A stretch of DNA of 64,000 nt from Testudinibacter crocodili (lineage in GTDB: Bacteria; Pseudomonadota; Gammaproteobacteria; Enterobacterales; Pasteurellaceae), in contig VDHG01000017.1 of the NCBI GenBank assembly GCA_006228005.1, forward strand, positions 25,614 through 89,613, given 5' to 3'. Below the pieces are notes generated by a model. The model ran no database searches. It had not been told where the DNA came from and saw only the letters and a program-made list of their open reading frames with translations. Position 1 is the stretch's first letter, and every line of letters starts with the position of its first letter. The translations under genes were made by a program, and so were the position numbers. Shown here piece after piece: positions 9,464-18,857 of this stretch.

Positions 9464-10411
9464 ATGAAAATAGTTATTACCGGTGGCCAAGGTTTTTTAG
9501 GGCAGCGCCTTGCCAAAACGCTATTACAACAACGTGATATTGATATTCAAGAATTGATCTTGGTGGATGTGAATGAACCTGTTATTCCGAATAATGACAG
9601 TCGTGTTCGTAGTATTAAAATGGATCTGCGCCATCCTGACGGCTTAAACGAGGTGATTAGCCCAGACACAAGTGCGGTTTTTCACTTGGCAGCGATCGTT
9701 AGCAGCCATGCTGAAGAAGATCCGGATTTAGGCTATGAAATCAATTTCTTAGCGACCAAAAATCTGTTGGAAGCCTGCCGTAGAGCCAATCCAAAAATCC
9801 GCTTTATCTTCTCCAGCTCCTTAGCGGTTTACGGCGGTAATTTACCTGAGGTGATCAGCAATAGCACAGCGGTAACCCCACAATCCACTTACGGCACGCA
9901 GAAATCCATGTGTGAACTGTTAATTAACGATTACAGCCGTAAAGGTTTTGTTGACGGAATTGCAGTACGTTTGCCGACGATCTGTATTCGTCCAGGAAAA
10001 CCAAATAAAGCGGCTTCTTCTTTTGTTAGCGGCATTATCCGCGAACCGCTGAATGGTGAACAGTCCGTTTGTCCGGTAGCAAAGGAATTACTGTTATGGA
10101 TCTCAAGCCCGAACACCGTAATCCGCAATTTTATTCATGCCCTGATACTACCGTCATTGACCTCACGAGATTGGCATGTCATTAATCTACCGGGTTTTAC
10201 CGTCAGTGTTGAATCTATGTTGCACGATCTTGCCACGATCAAAGGAGAGGCTGTTTTAGAAAAAATTGAGTTCCAATTTGATAAAAAAATTAATGATATT
10301 GTCGCCAGTTGGCCTGCGCGTATTGATTGCAGTCAAGCGGCAAAACTAGGCTTTTATGTCGATAACAACTTTAGCGATGTTATCCATCAATTTATTCAGC
10401 ATGACTTATAG
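9464..10411 (+). CDS. denD: D-erythronate dehydrogenase DenD
   Basis: DenD oxidises D-erythronate to 2-oxo-tetronate with NAD+. It is an extended short-chain dehydrogenase of the NAD-dependent epimerase/dehydratase type, 315 residues long. It has the nucleotide loop GGQGFLG (residues 7-13), FSSSLAVYGG, and the catalytic Tyr143-x3-Lys147 in YGTQK. It is the second dehydrogenase of the operon, so both L-threonate and D-erythronate can enter the shared isomerase-kinase-decarboxylase route. It sits 11 bases before the transporter gene. Confidence 0.9.
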   Translation: MKIVITGGQGFLGQRLAKTLLQQRDIDIQELILVDVNEPVIPNNDSRVRSIKMDLRHPDGLNEVISPDTSAVFHLAAIVSSHAEEDPDLGYEINFLATKNLLEACRRANPKIRFIFSSSLAVYGGNLPEVISNSTAVTPQSTYGTQKSMCELLINDYSRKGFVDGIAVRLPTICIRPGKPNKAASSFVSGIIREPLNGEQSVCPVAKELLLWISSPNTVIRNFIHALILPSLTSRDWHVINLPGFTVSVESMLHDLATIKGEAVLEKIEFQFDKKINDIVASWPARIDCSQAAKLGFYVDNNFSDVIHQFIQHDL

Positions 10412-10422
10412 GAGATAGCCCT

Positions 10423-11895
10423 ATGTTTGGATTACCGATTCCGATTATCGGCTTAATTGTTGCCGTTGCTGTACTGGTTTATTTAGTGTTAAAAACTCGT
10501 GTTCATGCTTTTATCGCGATGCTGATCGCATCGGCTATTGCCGGGATTGTCGGCGGATTAAATGCTACCGAAACGCTGGCGGTCATTTCCAAAGGGTTTG
10601 GCGGCACGCTCGGCAGTATCGGGATCGTAATTGGTCTCGGCGTGATGATGGGTAGCATTTTAGAAGTGTCCGGCGCTGCTGAAAAAATGGCATACAGCTT
10701 TATCAAATTTTTAGGCAAGAAAAAAGAAGAATGGGCGCTGGCAATCACAGGTTATGTGGTCAGTATTCCGATTTTTGTCGATTCTGCTTTTGTTATTTTA
10801 TACCCGGTCGCCAAAGCCTTGGCAAAAAACGGTAAACGTTCACTGTTGACGCTTGGGGTTGCCTTGGCAGGTGGTTTAGTAGTCACCCACCATACTGTAC
10901 CGCCAACGCCGGGGCCGTTAGGGGTTGCCGGATTGTTTGGCGTTGATATTGGTGCAATGTTATTGGTGGGTATGGTATTTGCAGTTCCTGCGGTCATCGG
11001 TATTGTGCTTTATGCTAAATGGTTAGATAAAAAATATCCTGATTTTAATCAACAAGTTTTTACCGATGAAGAATTAAAAGAAAAATACGACAGCTATATT
11101 GAAAGCAGAGAGAAGAAAAATCTGCCGGGCTTGGGTATTTCCATGTTGCCGATTGTGTTGCCTATTGCATTGATTTTTATCAAAGCGATAGTCGATTTAA
11201 TCGCAAAACAGGATCAATTTGCTTGGATTTTAGATTCGACCATTTACCAAATCATCGCCTTTGTCGGCAGTCCGATTATCGCCTTAGCCCTGAGCGTATT
11301 GGTCTCAATCTATGCGTTATTACCCAATGCAGATAAACATAGCACCGCACTTCACTTGGAAGAAGGGGTGAAAACCGCAGGGATTATTTTGCTGGTTACC
11401 GGTGCTGGTGGCGCATTGGGTGCAGTATTAAGGGATAGTGGCGCAGGTCAACAATTAGCGGAACAAGTGGCTAATTTACCGATTTCGCCGATTCTGATTC
11501 CGTTTATTGTTTCAACCTTAGTCCGTTTTATTCAAGGTTCGGGTACGGTCGCCATGATTACCGCAGCCTCCATTTCAGCGCCAATTTTAGCTGAAATACC
11601 AGGAGTCAATATGTTGCTTGCCGCGCAAGCCGCCACCATGGGGTCGTTGTTTTTCGGTTACTTCAATGACAGCCTGTTCTGGGTGGTTAATCGTATGATG
11701 GGCATCAACGATGTGAAAAAACAGATGATTGTCTGGTCGATTCCTACCACTATTGCTTGGGCTATTGGCGGAACTGCCGTGATTTTATCCAACTTAGTTT
11801 GGGGACAAGACGGCTCGGTATTTGACCTCGTGTTCCCGTTGGGCGTGCTGGCTGCTATTTTGGTTTACGTTCAATTGCAAAATAAAAAGCTGTAA
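10423..11895 (+). CDS. GntP-family transporter, probably for erythronate/threonate
   Basis: This inner-membrane protein of 490 residues belongs to the gluconate:H+ symporter (GntP) family. It has many hydrophobic segments. Family motifs include GFGGTLGSIGIVIGLGVMMG, the histidine-proline loop VVTHHTVPPTPGPLG, and QGSGTVAMITAASISAPIL. It is the last gene of the sugar acid operon and is followed by a hairpin. The substrate is inferred from the five catabolic genes upstream. The equivalent H. influenzae cluster also carries a GntP-type gene. Confidence 0.92.
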   Translation: MFGLPIPIIGLIVAVAVLVYLVLKTRVHAFIAMLIASAIAGIVGGLNATETLAVISKGFGGTLGSIGIVIGLGVMMGSILEVSGAAEKMAYSFIKFLGKKKEEWALAITGYVVSIPIFVDSAFVILYPVAKALAKNGKRSLLTLGVALAGGLVVTHHTVPPTPGPLGVAGLFGVDIGAMLLVGMVFAVPAVIGIVLYAKWLDKKYPDFNQQVFTDEELKEKYDSYIESREKKNLPGLGISMLPIVLPIALIFIKAIVDLIAKQDQFAWILDSTIYQIIAFVGSPIIALALSVLVSIYALLPNADKHSTALHLEEGVKTAGIILLVTGAGGALGAVLRDSGAGQQLAEQVANLPISPILIPFIVSTLVRFIQGSGTVAMITAASISAPILAEIPGVNMLLAAQAATMGSLFFGYFNDSLFWVVNRMMGINDVKKQMIVWSIPTTIAWAIGGTAVILSNLVWGQDGSVFDLVFPLGVLAAILVYVQLQNKKL

Positions 11896-11906
11896 TTTTC
11901 TCCTAC

Positions 11907-11930
11907 AGGGCAATGAAACTTTATTGCCCT
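11907..11930 (+). terminator. hairpin ending the sugar acid operon
   Basis: An 8-bp stem (AGGGCAAT with ATTGCCCT) closes an 8-base loop, 11 bases past the GntP-gene stop, followed by a weak T stretch (TCTTC). It is likely a terminator, though partial read-through into the next genes is possible. Confidence 0.6.
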
Positions 11931-11978
11931 TCTTCAATAAAAATTTCTGCAAAAGATCGCAAACAAAAGGACACGATT

Positions 11979-13388
11979 ATGTTTAAATCCTATTTTGCCA
12001 TTTTGTTTTCCCTGACATTGTCACCACAGTTATTGGCTAATGATGCCACCACGATTCCCGACGAACCGCAGCCATCAAAAATTATCAGTGCCAAACTGAT
12101 CACCGAATTAACCGCCAAAGGGCAAAAAGTCTCGGCGCTTGCCTTGGAATATGAAGATGAGTTATTCAATGGCGAAGGGTTGGAAAAGCGTTATCAAATT
12201 GAAGTGGTGTTGGACGGAAAAGCACAAGGCGAGCGCCAAATTCTTCGAAGCTACGGCATGGATAAACCGACTTTATCTCCACAAGCCAAATCAGGTCACT
12301 ACCTGATTTTGGAGCTGAATAAAGAAGATGACAATGCTGATTTATATTCATTGAGAACCGAAAATAGTGAGCCGATCTCGTTTCGTGCCAAAAATGAACA
12401 AGGTGAAATTATTCAGCGAGACATCGTGCAAAGCAACCGCGTGCCTGAATTTTATCAACAGCGCTTGCAATACCATATCTCCCAGCAAGGGCTGCTTAAA
12501 TTAAGCGACGGCAAAACCGTTGCGCCACAAAATATTAGCATAACGGCGGAGGCGAAGAATAGGCATAATCTGTGGTTTGATCAGTTTACAGCGGATCACG
12601 TTTCTCTAAACGATCCCAAAAACACATTGCATTATCAATTGTATAAACCGCACTTTTCCCCTGATAACGCCAAGCATCAAAGTGCGGTGGCGCAGCAGTA
12701 TCCACTGACCATTTTCCTGCATGGTTCCGGGCAGTTGGGGCAGGACAATGTCGCACAATTACTCTCCAGCCAAGGGGCTATTTCGACTTTGCAATATGAA
12801 GAAGGCTTTGTGCTTGCGCCACAATATAGCAGCGTGTTTGATCCCTTTGATGATGTGAAGCAAGGGCAGAGCGGCGGTATTCATTGGCAGACGGAAAATC
12901 GTCGAGCGTTGTTGCTGACGATGATTGATAAAACGCTGCAACAACATCCACAGATTGATCCGGCACGGATTTATCTGGTCGGTTTATCGCGTGGTGCCGA
13001 AGGTGCGCTTTATTTGTTGTTGGACAGACCGCACTTTTTCGCCGCGGCATTACTGATGAGTGGGCGTGAAGCCTACAGCATAGAGTGGCTTGACGGTAAT
13101 GCCAGCGCCAACAATCTTGCAGCGCTTGCCGATATGCCGATCTGGTTTTTCCACAGCAAAGAAGACAAAGTTTCGCCGGTTGCCGGCTCGCGAATTAATT
13201 ACCAAATCCTCAGCCAGCAACTGAAAAATCCTACCGTAAAATACACTGAATTCAGTTTTGATCAGGCGGGAGATAACGGCATTGTCAATAATAATCCACA
13301 CAACACCTGGGATGCCGTATTCAATAGCCCGGCTGCACAGCGTTGGTTACTGCAACAAACACGCACTCTCAAGCAAACAAAGGAGTAA
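11979..13388 (+). CDS. secreted alpha/beta hydrolase (esterase or peptidase-like)
   Basis: This 469-residue protein starts with a signal peptide (MFKSYFAILFSLTLSPQLLA, then ND), so it probably acts in the periplasm or outside. Residues about 25-220 form an uncharacterised N-terminal region. The C-terminal half is an alpha/beta hydrolase with an oxyanion segment IFLHGSGQLG, the nucleophile elbow GLSRGAEG (Ser337), and a probable catalytic His441 in NPHNTW. This resembles two-domain secreted esterases annotated as phospholipase/carboxylesterase or PHB-depolymerase-like. The substrate is unknown. The start at 11979 has AAAGG ten bases upstream; the ORF could open at 11913. It is followed after three bases by the cyclase gene. 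Confidence 0.82.
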   Translation: MFKSYFAILFSLTLSPQLLANDATTIPDEPQPSKIISAKLITELTAKGQKVSALALEYEDELFNGEGLEKRYQIEVVLDGKAQGERQILRSYGMDKPTLSPQAKSGHYLILELNKEDDNADLYSLRTENSEPISFRAKNEQGEIIQRDIVQSNRVPEFYQQRLQYHISQQGLLKLSDGKTVAPQNISITAEAKNRHNLWFDQFTADHVSLNDPKNTLHYQLYKPHFSPDNAKHQSAVAQQYPLTIFLHGSGQLGQDNVAQLLSSQGAISTLQYEEGFVLAPQYSSVFDPFDDVKQGQSGGIHWQTENRRALLLTMIDKTLQQHPQIDPARIYLVGLSRGAEGALYLLLDRPHFFAAALLMSGREAYSIEWLDGNASANNLAALADMPIWFFHSKEDKVSPVAGSRINYQILSQQLKNPTVKYTEFSFDQAGDNGIVNNNPHNTWDAVFNSPAAQRWLLQQTRTLKQTKE

Positions 13389-13391
13389 TTT

Positions 13392-14069
13392 ATGCCATAT
13401 CAACTGCTTTCTTATCCGCTGGATATCAATGATCCCGGCTTTCCCGGTGAGCCAACCCTGAGTATCGAAAAGTGTAGTGACACACAGCAAGGTGCGGTGT
13501 ATAACAGTGCAAAAATCCATCTGTTCAACCATTTCGGCACCCATTTTGATGCGCCCAATCACTTCAATCCGAACGGAAAAACCATTTCGGAGCTGCCGTT
13601 AGCACAGTTTATTTATCAGAAACCGCTGCTGCTTGATATTCCAAAAGCAAAAGCCAGCCTCATTGAAGTTGAGGATCTCGCCTCTTTTCTATTGCAAATT
13701 CAACAAGCAGACTGTTTGCTAATTCGTACCGGCTTGGAAAAAGTGCGGTCTGAACAACCGCAGCAATATGCTGCGCAAGGCTGCGCAGTCAGTATTAATG
13801 CCGCACAATATTTGATTGACTACGCCCCGAATCTGAAAGCGATCGGTTTTGATTTTATCTCGCTCGCCTCTCCGGCGAATCCAGAGCATGGTGTGAAAGC
13901 ACACCAGATTATGCTCGGTATGTTCAGTGAAAACTTCATTTGCATTATCGAAGATATGAAATTGGCTGAACTTGATGCACCGCAGTTGCAGCGCATTTTT
14001 GCACTGCCGTTACTGGTAAAAGGGATAGATAGCGCGCAAGTTACGGTGCTGGCTGAAACTACAACTTAG
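13392..14069 (+). CDS. cyclase-family metal hydrolase (kynurenine formamidase-like)
   Basis: The 225-residue protein belongs to the cyclase family (PF04199 type). It carries the metal motif FGTHFDAPNHF (residues about 51-61, consensus HxGTHxDxP) preceded by KIHLFNHFG. Members include kynurenine formamidase and isatin hydrolase. The exact substrate cannot be read from sequence, and no tryptophan-degradation gene is nearby. It starts three bases after the secreted hydrolase and is followed after 30 bases by another hydrolase, so the three form a probable operon. Confidence 0.82.
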   Translation: MPYQLLSYPLDINDPGFPGEPTLSIEKCSDTQQGAVYNSAKIHLFNHFGTHFDAPNHFNPNGKTISELPLAQFIYQKPLLLDIPKAKASLIEVEDLASFLLQIQQADCLLIRTGLEKVRSEQPQQYAAQGCAVSINAAQYLIDYAPNLKAIGFDFISLASPANPEHGVKAHQIMLGMFSENFICIIEDMKLAELDAPQLQRIFALPLLVKGIDSAQVTVLAETTT

Positions 14070-14099
14070 CTTATACCTTAAATTAGTAAGGAGAAACGT

Positions 14100-15911
14100 A
14101 TGAAAAATAGATATGCCAGCCGTCCTTCGTTTTTAGGCGCAATCCTGTTTGCGATATTGACGCTGGTTTTTGCCTATTTGGCGTCATTGATCGAGCGGGA
14201 TTTCGGTCGTATCGATGTGCGACAAATTCAGATTATGACCGAAGAGATGCAGCCAATGACGGCAAAGCTTTATCGTCCTCTTACGGCAACCGCTGAAAAT
14301 CCGGCACCGGGTCTTTTGGCATTGCATGGCTATCAAAGTGATAAAGAAGCAACCAGCACCTTTGGGGCGTTGGAGTTGGCAAAACGGGGTTTTGTTGTGT
14401 TGGCGATCGATCAATTTGGGCACGGTTATTCAACCACGTTACCTACCAGCAATAAAAATATGAGCGGCTCGAACAACGGCTACCAATATTTAAAATCCCT
14501 GCCGTTTGTTGATCAACACAGGCTGGGCATTTTTGGTCATTCAACCGGCGCGCTGAATGCGATTCGGGTCGCCAAACTCAATCCCGATCATAAAGCGGTC
14601 AACGGTTTAAGCAGCAATGGCGGTGATCCGGAAATTCATAACTATCTGTTGACGCAGGGATTATATGAGGAGATTGGTGGTTATCGCGAAAGAAGTTTTC
14701 CGGTGAAAGAGTTAGTCCATAATTCAACTCGATTATTGGCATTCTCTTTGCCTGAAAGCGAAACGTTGAAGTGGGGCTATACCTACGGCAATTTTGCTGA
14801 CGGTTCGGCAAGACGAGCAGATCTGGTTGAAGGCACACATTTGGGCGTGATGATCGCCAAAGAGAGCAATCAGCGGGCGATAGAATGGTTCAATACGGCA
14901 TTGCAAAACGGCGATAAAAGCCACTGGATCGATCCAACGCAGCAAACTTACTGGTATAAGGAGGTTGCCGGATTGTTTGCACTTTTCTTTGCAATGATCT
15001 CCAGCCTGTTTGTTGCTAATGCTTTGCTTCAAACGCCGTATTTTAGTGCAGCTACGCAGCCGGTTACCACCAAAACGGCAATCAGCACCAAAACATGGTG
15101 GCGCTTTGCGATTCTTAATATCGTGACCACGCTTGTGCTTTATCCGCTGTTGACCCAATGGGGTGGCGCCAATGAACCGATTGCCGCTCATCTTGCTTTT
15201 ATGCCGCTGGAAATGGGCAACGGTATTATTACTTGGCTGGCGGTCAGTGCAGTGCTAAATCTGATTTTTTTCCTTGTTTGGAAAAAAACCGCACCGCAGA
15301 TCTCCTTGGTAGAATTCGGAATTTTCAGTCAGCAGCATAAGTTATCCACTGCTAATATTATCCTGCGATTTTTAGCGTTGAGTGTTGTTTTAATCGGCTG
15401 GCTGTATATACTTGCCGGTTTTGCCCATTGGTATTGGGGGACTGAACTTCGGTTTTTATGGCCGTTTTTAAAACCGTTGACCCCAGAGCGATTTAATCTG
15501 TTTCTGGTGTATTGGTTGCCGATTCTCGCCTTCTTTTTTATCTATAACGGCTTGATTTTAACCGTACAGATGAAACAACCGCTTGCGAAAAGTGCGGTAT
15601 CTACCCTGGTAATCTGGACATTAAAAGTGGTCTTCGCCGCTGTTGGTGGCTTATGTATCTTGTGGCTATTCCATTTTATACCGAATTTTATGCAAATCGG
15701 TCCCGGTTTTGATCTCATCGGGCTACCGCAATTTGGCGGACGTTGGATGATGATGTTAGCGGTAATTATTCCGCAATTCATTGTATTATTGTTGATCAAT
15801 AATTGGTGCTACCTCAAAACCGGCTATCTGTATTTCGGGGTATTTTTCACCTCGTTACTGATGACTTGGATTCTGGTTGGTGGGCAGGTAATCGGACGGT
15901 TTTTGGCTTAA
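14100..15911 (+). CDS. alpha/beta hydrolase fused to a polytopic membrane domain
   Basis: This unusual 603-residue protein has three parts. A membrane anchor spans residues about 11-31. An alpha/beta hydrolase follows (about 40-280) with LLALHGYQSDKEA, the nucleophile elbow GHSTGA (Ser148) and a candidate catalytic His247 in EGTHLG. A C-terminal region (about 288-603) has roughly eight hydrophobic helices. AAGGAG lies six bases before the start. By topology the hydrolase probably faces the periplasm, which is inference. I do not recognise a characterised homologue. It is last in the run with the secreted esterase and the cyclase-like gene. Confidence 0.85.
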   Translation: MKNRYASRPSFLGAILFAILTLVFAYLASLIERDFGRIDVRQIQIMTEEMQPMTAKLYRPLTATAENPAPGLLALHGYQSDKEATSTFGALELAKRGFVVLAIDQFGHGYSTTLPTSNKNMSGSNNGYQYLKSLPFVDQHRLGIFGHSTGALNAIRVAKLNPDHKAVNGLSSNGGDPEIHNYLLTQGLYEEIGGYRERSFPVKELVHNSTRLLAFSLPESETLKWGYTYGNFADGSARRADLVEGTHLGVMIAKESNQRAIEWFNTALQNGDKSHWIDPTQQTYWYKEVAGLFALFFAMISSLFVANALLQTPYFSAATQPVTTKTAISTKTWWRFAILNIVTTLVLYPLLTQWGGANEPIAAHLAFMPLEMGNGIITWLAVSAVLNLIFFLVWKKTAPQISLVEFGIFSQQHKLSTANIILRFLALSVVLIGWLYILAGFAHWYWGTELRFLWPFLKPLTPERFNLFLVYWLPILAFFFIYNGLILTVQMKQPLAKSAVSTLVIWTLKVVFAAVGGLCILWLFHFIPNFMQIGPGFDLIGLPQFGGRWMMMLAVIIPQFIVLLLINNWCYLKTGYLYFGVFFTSLLMTWILVGGQVIGRFLA

Positions 15912-15924
15912 TCAGCATAACCAA

Positions 15925-15963
15925 GGTTGGCAATAGGTTTGATTTAGTTACCATTTGCCAACC
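15925..15963. terminator. hairpin between convergent genes
   Basis: A 9-bp perfect stem (GGTTGGCAA with TTGCCAACC) encloses a 21-base loop between the convergent membrane hydrolase and the MuiA-like gene. T tracts are weak on both sides, so termination is plausible but not certain. Confidence 0.5.
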
Positions 15964-15999
15964 TGCTATTTTGTATTAACTGACCGCACTTTTATAATT

Positions 16000-17667
16000 T
16001 CACAACCCACTCAGTATTTGATCTTGTGGATATTCCAGCGTGAAGATCTTGTTGATGGTTTGCTTGCTGTTTGGGGCGAGGGTGATTTTTTGTTGATAGC
16101 GGCCATTGTCGTCGATGGTGGCGGTTTTGCTGTCTGGCGCTAAGATATTCACTTTAATCGCTTGGTTGACAGCTTGTGGTAGGCGGTCATAAACCACTAC
16201 ATCAACGCTTTCAGCGCGGTTGTTTTGCAGGGTGTAGCCCGTTTCAAGGCGTATTTTGTTGGTTTTGTTGATCAAGCCGCCACTTTCTTGGGTGCGTTTT
16301 ACTGGTTCTGCTTTGACGCTGATGGTTTGATCTTCGCCGATTAACTGCTTAAACGCTTCGCCGGGCAATAGGGTTGGCAGGTAACCGGAGCCGACGATTC
16401 TGCCGTTATAAGAGGTACGTAATGCGCCGCCTAATAACGGGTAATCCTGTTGGTTTTGCCCACTGACGGTGATGAGAATGTTATCCTGAAATTCTGGATA
16501 AAACGCATATTCCGCTTTCGCTTCTTGACTTGTACTGGCAATGATCACACTTTGGTTACCTTGCTGGCTGGCAATACTGACCGCACTGGGAAGGGTGAAA
16601 CTGGAAGCAACAATCCCGCTTTCCACTTTAGCGGTTTGCGGGGCAGCAGCCATAGTCAGCTCTGCTTGTATAGCCGTTTCTGCCTGATCTAATCCTTGCA
16701 GGCTCAATTTCTTATCTTTGGCAGCTTGAGGGATGGCAAGCGGTTGCGGTTGGTAGAAGTCGATTAGCCAAGGTGAAATTTCAGGTACGTTGCCGACTTC
16801 AATCTGGTGTGCGCTTGACAGGATCAGTTTGACATTTGACCAATCCTCTCCGCTATTTTGTTGAATTTTTGCGCCATATTGTAAATCTAATTGGTTGTTT
16901 TTGCTGTTATAATTTAACTGATATTGCGGTTGCCAACTGGCATTAAAAATATTATAGGCTAAACTCAGTTGTTGTTTGCCGTCGGCTGCTGCCTGAATTT
17001 GTACACGAACCAAGCGCTGCATATTTTGTTGCTCGCCGCCTAAACGCTGGTAGTTCTGCTCCAACTGCGCCAGTTTTTGTTGTTGCGCTTCCAGCTCCGT
17101 TTGGGTGGCGCGTTTTTCGGCACTCAATTGGGTGTAGCTGGTTCGAGAAAATTGCTGTAGGCGAGCGAAATCTTCAAAGCTCTGTTGAGTGTCACTGTTT
17201 AGGCGAGATTGCTGCAACAATTGTAGCAAATTAAACTGGTTGTCCAACTCTGCTAATTTATCTTGATGTTGTTGCACGGTGGCTTGCTGGGCAGTGATTT
17301 GTTGCTGTAAATCGCGTAATACACTGCCGCTGTGCTGCTCGGCAGGGTGTCGTTCGCTGTCGATCGAAAGCACGGTTAAGGGGCTGCTGCCGCTGGCATT
17401 AAATTGTAATGACGCTTCGTCCAATTGCAGTGGTAAGGCGGAAAACACCAGTTCATGCTGTCCCTTACTTAATTCAATTTCAGCGTGGCGTTCGATTTTG
17501 GCTTGTTGTTGGTATAACGTCACTTGGTTAATTTGTGATTCAATCTGTTTAATTTCTGCTTTGGCTGATACAGAGAATCCCATGGTTGAAAAGAAAATGC
17601 TTGAAAAGCAAAATGTTGAGATACCAAGTGCGGTTTTTTGCAAACCACTTAAGTTTTTTATGTTCAT
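16000..17667 (-). CDS. MuiA-like exported protein (DUF4140/DUF4139)
   Basis: The 555-residue protein opens with an export signal (hydrophobic stretch to about residue 36, ending SVSAKA). A DUF4140-type N-terminal domain follows (ITQVTLYQQQAKIERHAEIEL-like region). A long Gln-rich coiled coil spans about 95-210. The C-terminal DUF4139 beta domain contains SWQPQYQLNY and QNSGEDWSNVKLILSSA. Family members are named mucoidy inhibitor A, but the biochemical role is not established. The ATG at 17667 has GAGG five bases before it. It lies 23 bases after the esterase gene on the same strand, so they are likely co-transcribed. Confidence 0.82.
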   Translation of the reverse strand: MNIKNLSGLQKTALGISTFCFSSIFFSTMGFSVSAKAEIKQIESQINQVTLYQQQAKIERHAEIELSKGQHELVFSALPLQLDEASLQFNASGSSPLTVLSIDSERHPAEQHSGSVLRDLQQQITAQQATVQQHQDKLAELDNQFNLLQLLQQSRLNSDTQQSFEDFARLQQFSRTSYTQLSAEKRATQTELEAQQQKLAQLEQNYQRLGGEQQNMQRLVRVQIQAAADGKQQLSLAYNIFNASWQPQYQLNYNSKNNQLDLQYGAKIQQNSGEDWSNVKLILSSAHQIEVGNVPEISPWLIDFYQPQPLAIPQAAKDKKLSLQGLDQAETAIQAELTMAAAPQTAKVESGIVASSFTLPSAVSIASQQGNQSVIIASTSQEAKAEYAFYPEFQDNILITVSGQNQQDYPLLGGALRTSYNGRIVGSGYLPTLLPGEAFKQLIGEDQTISVKAEPVKRTQESGGLINKTNKIRLETGYTLQNNRAESVDVVVYDRLPQAVNQAIKVNILAPDSKTATIDDNGRYQQKITLAPNSKQTINKIFTLEYPQDQILSGL

Positions 17668-17690
17668 ATCCGCCTCGCTGTGCCCTAAGA

Positions 17691-18680
17691 TTATTTGGCT
17701 GTATTTTTAAATTGTTGATTCAAAAAATCAATGATCAACTTGATCACTTGCGGCTGCGCCCAGTAAACACCGGCATGATCTGCATTTTTAATCACATAAC
17801 GTTGTGCTGAAATCCCTTTTTCTGTTAAGGCGTTAAACAATATTTCAGTTTGGCTGGGTGAGACCAGCATATCAGCATCGCCATGCATTAATAAAAACGG
17901 TGGCGTATTGGAAGAAATATGGCTAATCGGGTTGGCTTGTGCTGCCAGCTCTGGGTTGGCGCTGACGGCACCACCACTGGCAAACGGCGGTATTCCGTTT
18001 AACATCAAGGCCTCTGAGACATTATCGCCAGCATGCATAGCTTGTATTTCCGGCGAATAATCGGCGCCGATTTGGCTTAGATCAGATAAGCCGTACAGAT
18101 CAATCGCAGCTTGCACAGTGCTGCTTTGATCCAGATTTTCGCCCACATCAAATTGGCGATCACCATTGGTGGCGGCGGCTAATGCGGCAAAATATCCCCC
18201 GGCGGACTCACCCATAATCGCAATCTTATCTTTATCAATACCAAATTCATCGGCATGGGCGCGCAAATAGCGCACTGCCGATTTCACGTCCAGCAAGGGT
18301 TCTGGGAATTTACCTTGCGGAATATGGCGATATTCAATGCTGGCGACCACATAACCGGCTTCAGCAATCGCCAAGCGCTGTTGAATGTAATTAGCTTTCG
18401 GCGACATCAGAAAACCGCCACCGGTGACGAACAGCACGGCAGGCAGTTTGGTATCACTTTGTGGTTGCAAAATGTCCATTTTAAGATTCAGCGGGTATCC
18501 CATGGCTTTCGGTTGCGCATAGGTGATGTCCTGCCATTGATTGACCAACGGTTTTTCTGCTGCGATTTCAATCAGGGTGCTTTGTGGCAGGGGCGGCGTG
18601 AGGTTGGCAGCCAGCGCAAATGGTAGCGTTAATAATGTGATGCTAAGCCATTTTGCCCACTGTGGTCGATGTCGTTGCAT
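17691..18680 (-). CDS. exported alpha/beta hydrolase of the HSL/BD-FAE esterase type
   Basis: The 329-residue protein has an N-terminal signal (WLSITLLTLPFALA). It is an alpha/beta hydrolase of the hormone-sensitive lipase or bifunctional feruloyl/acetyl-xylan esterase group. It carries an HGG-like oxyanion loop read here as VTGGGFL, the nucleophile elbow GESAGG, an aspartate in LMHGDADMLVSP and a histidine in NADHAG. Such enzymes cleave short acyl or acetyl esters; the substrate here is unknown. GGAG lies seven bases before the start. It leads a two-gene run with the MuiA-like gene. Confidence 0.87.
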   Translation of the reverse strand: MQRHRPQWAKWLSITLLTLPFALAANLTPPLPQSTLIEIAAEKPLVNQWQDITYAQPKAMGYPLNLKMDILQPQSDTKLPAVLFVTGGGFLMSPKANYIQQRLAIAEAGYVVASIEYRHIPQGKFPEPLLDVKSAVRYLRAHADEFGIDKDKIAIMGESAGGYFAALAAATNGDRQFDVGENLDQSSTVQAAIDLYGLSDLSQIGADYSPEIQAMHAGDNVSEALMLNGIPPFASGGAVSANPELAAQANPISHISSNTPPFLLMHGDADMLVSPSQTEILFNALTEKGISAQRYVIKNADHAGVYWAQPQVIKLIIDFLNQQFKNTAK

Positions 18681-18730
18681 AAAAAATTCTCCTGCTTAAA
18701 ACTTGAATTATATAATTTATCATTACTTTG

Positions 18731-18756
18731 ACCGCACTTTTAACATAAAGTGCGGT
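18731..18756. terminator. inverted USS pair, terminator-like
   Basis: ACCGCACTTT and AAAGTGCGGT form a 10-bp stem around TAACAT. The two arms are uptake signals in opposite orientation. It lies between slyD and the esterase gene on the minus strand and may back up the slyD terminator. Confidence 0.6.
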
Positions 18757-18805
18757 AGCGAACAGAGATACGTGCTTCATTGGCATATTAGCGTGCCCAA
18801 CATGC

Positions 18806-18829
18806 AAAAAGATAGCCGTAGCTATCTTT
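18806..18829 (-). terminator. rho-independent terminator of slyD
   Basis: AAAGATAGC and GCTATCTTT form a 9-bp stem around CGTA. On the minus strand a T run follows. It lies about 30 bases past the slyD stop. Confidence 0.85.
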
Positions 18830-18857
18830 CTGTTTACGATGAGATACAGCAAGCAGA

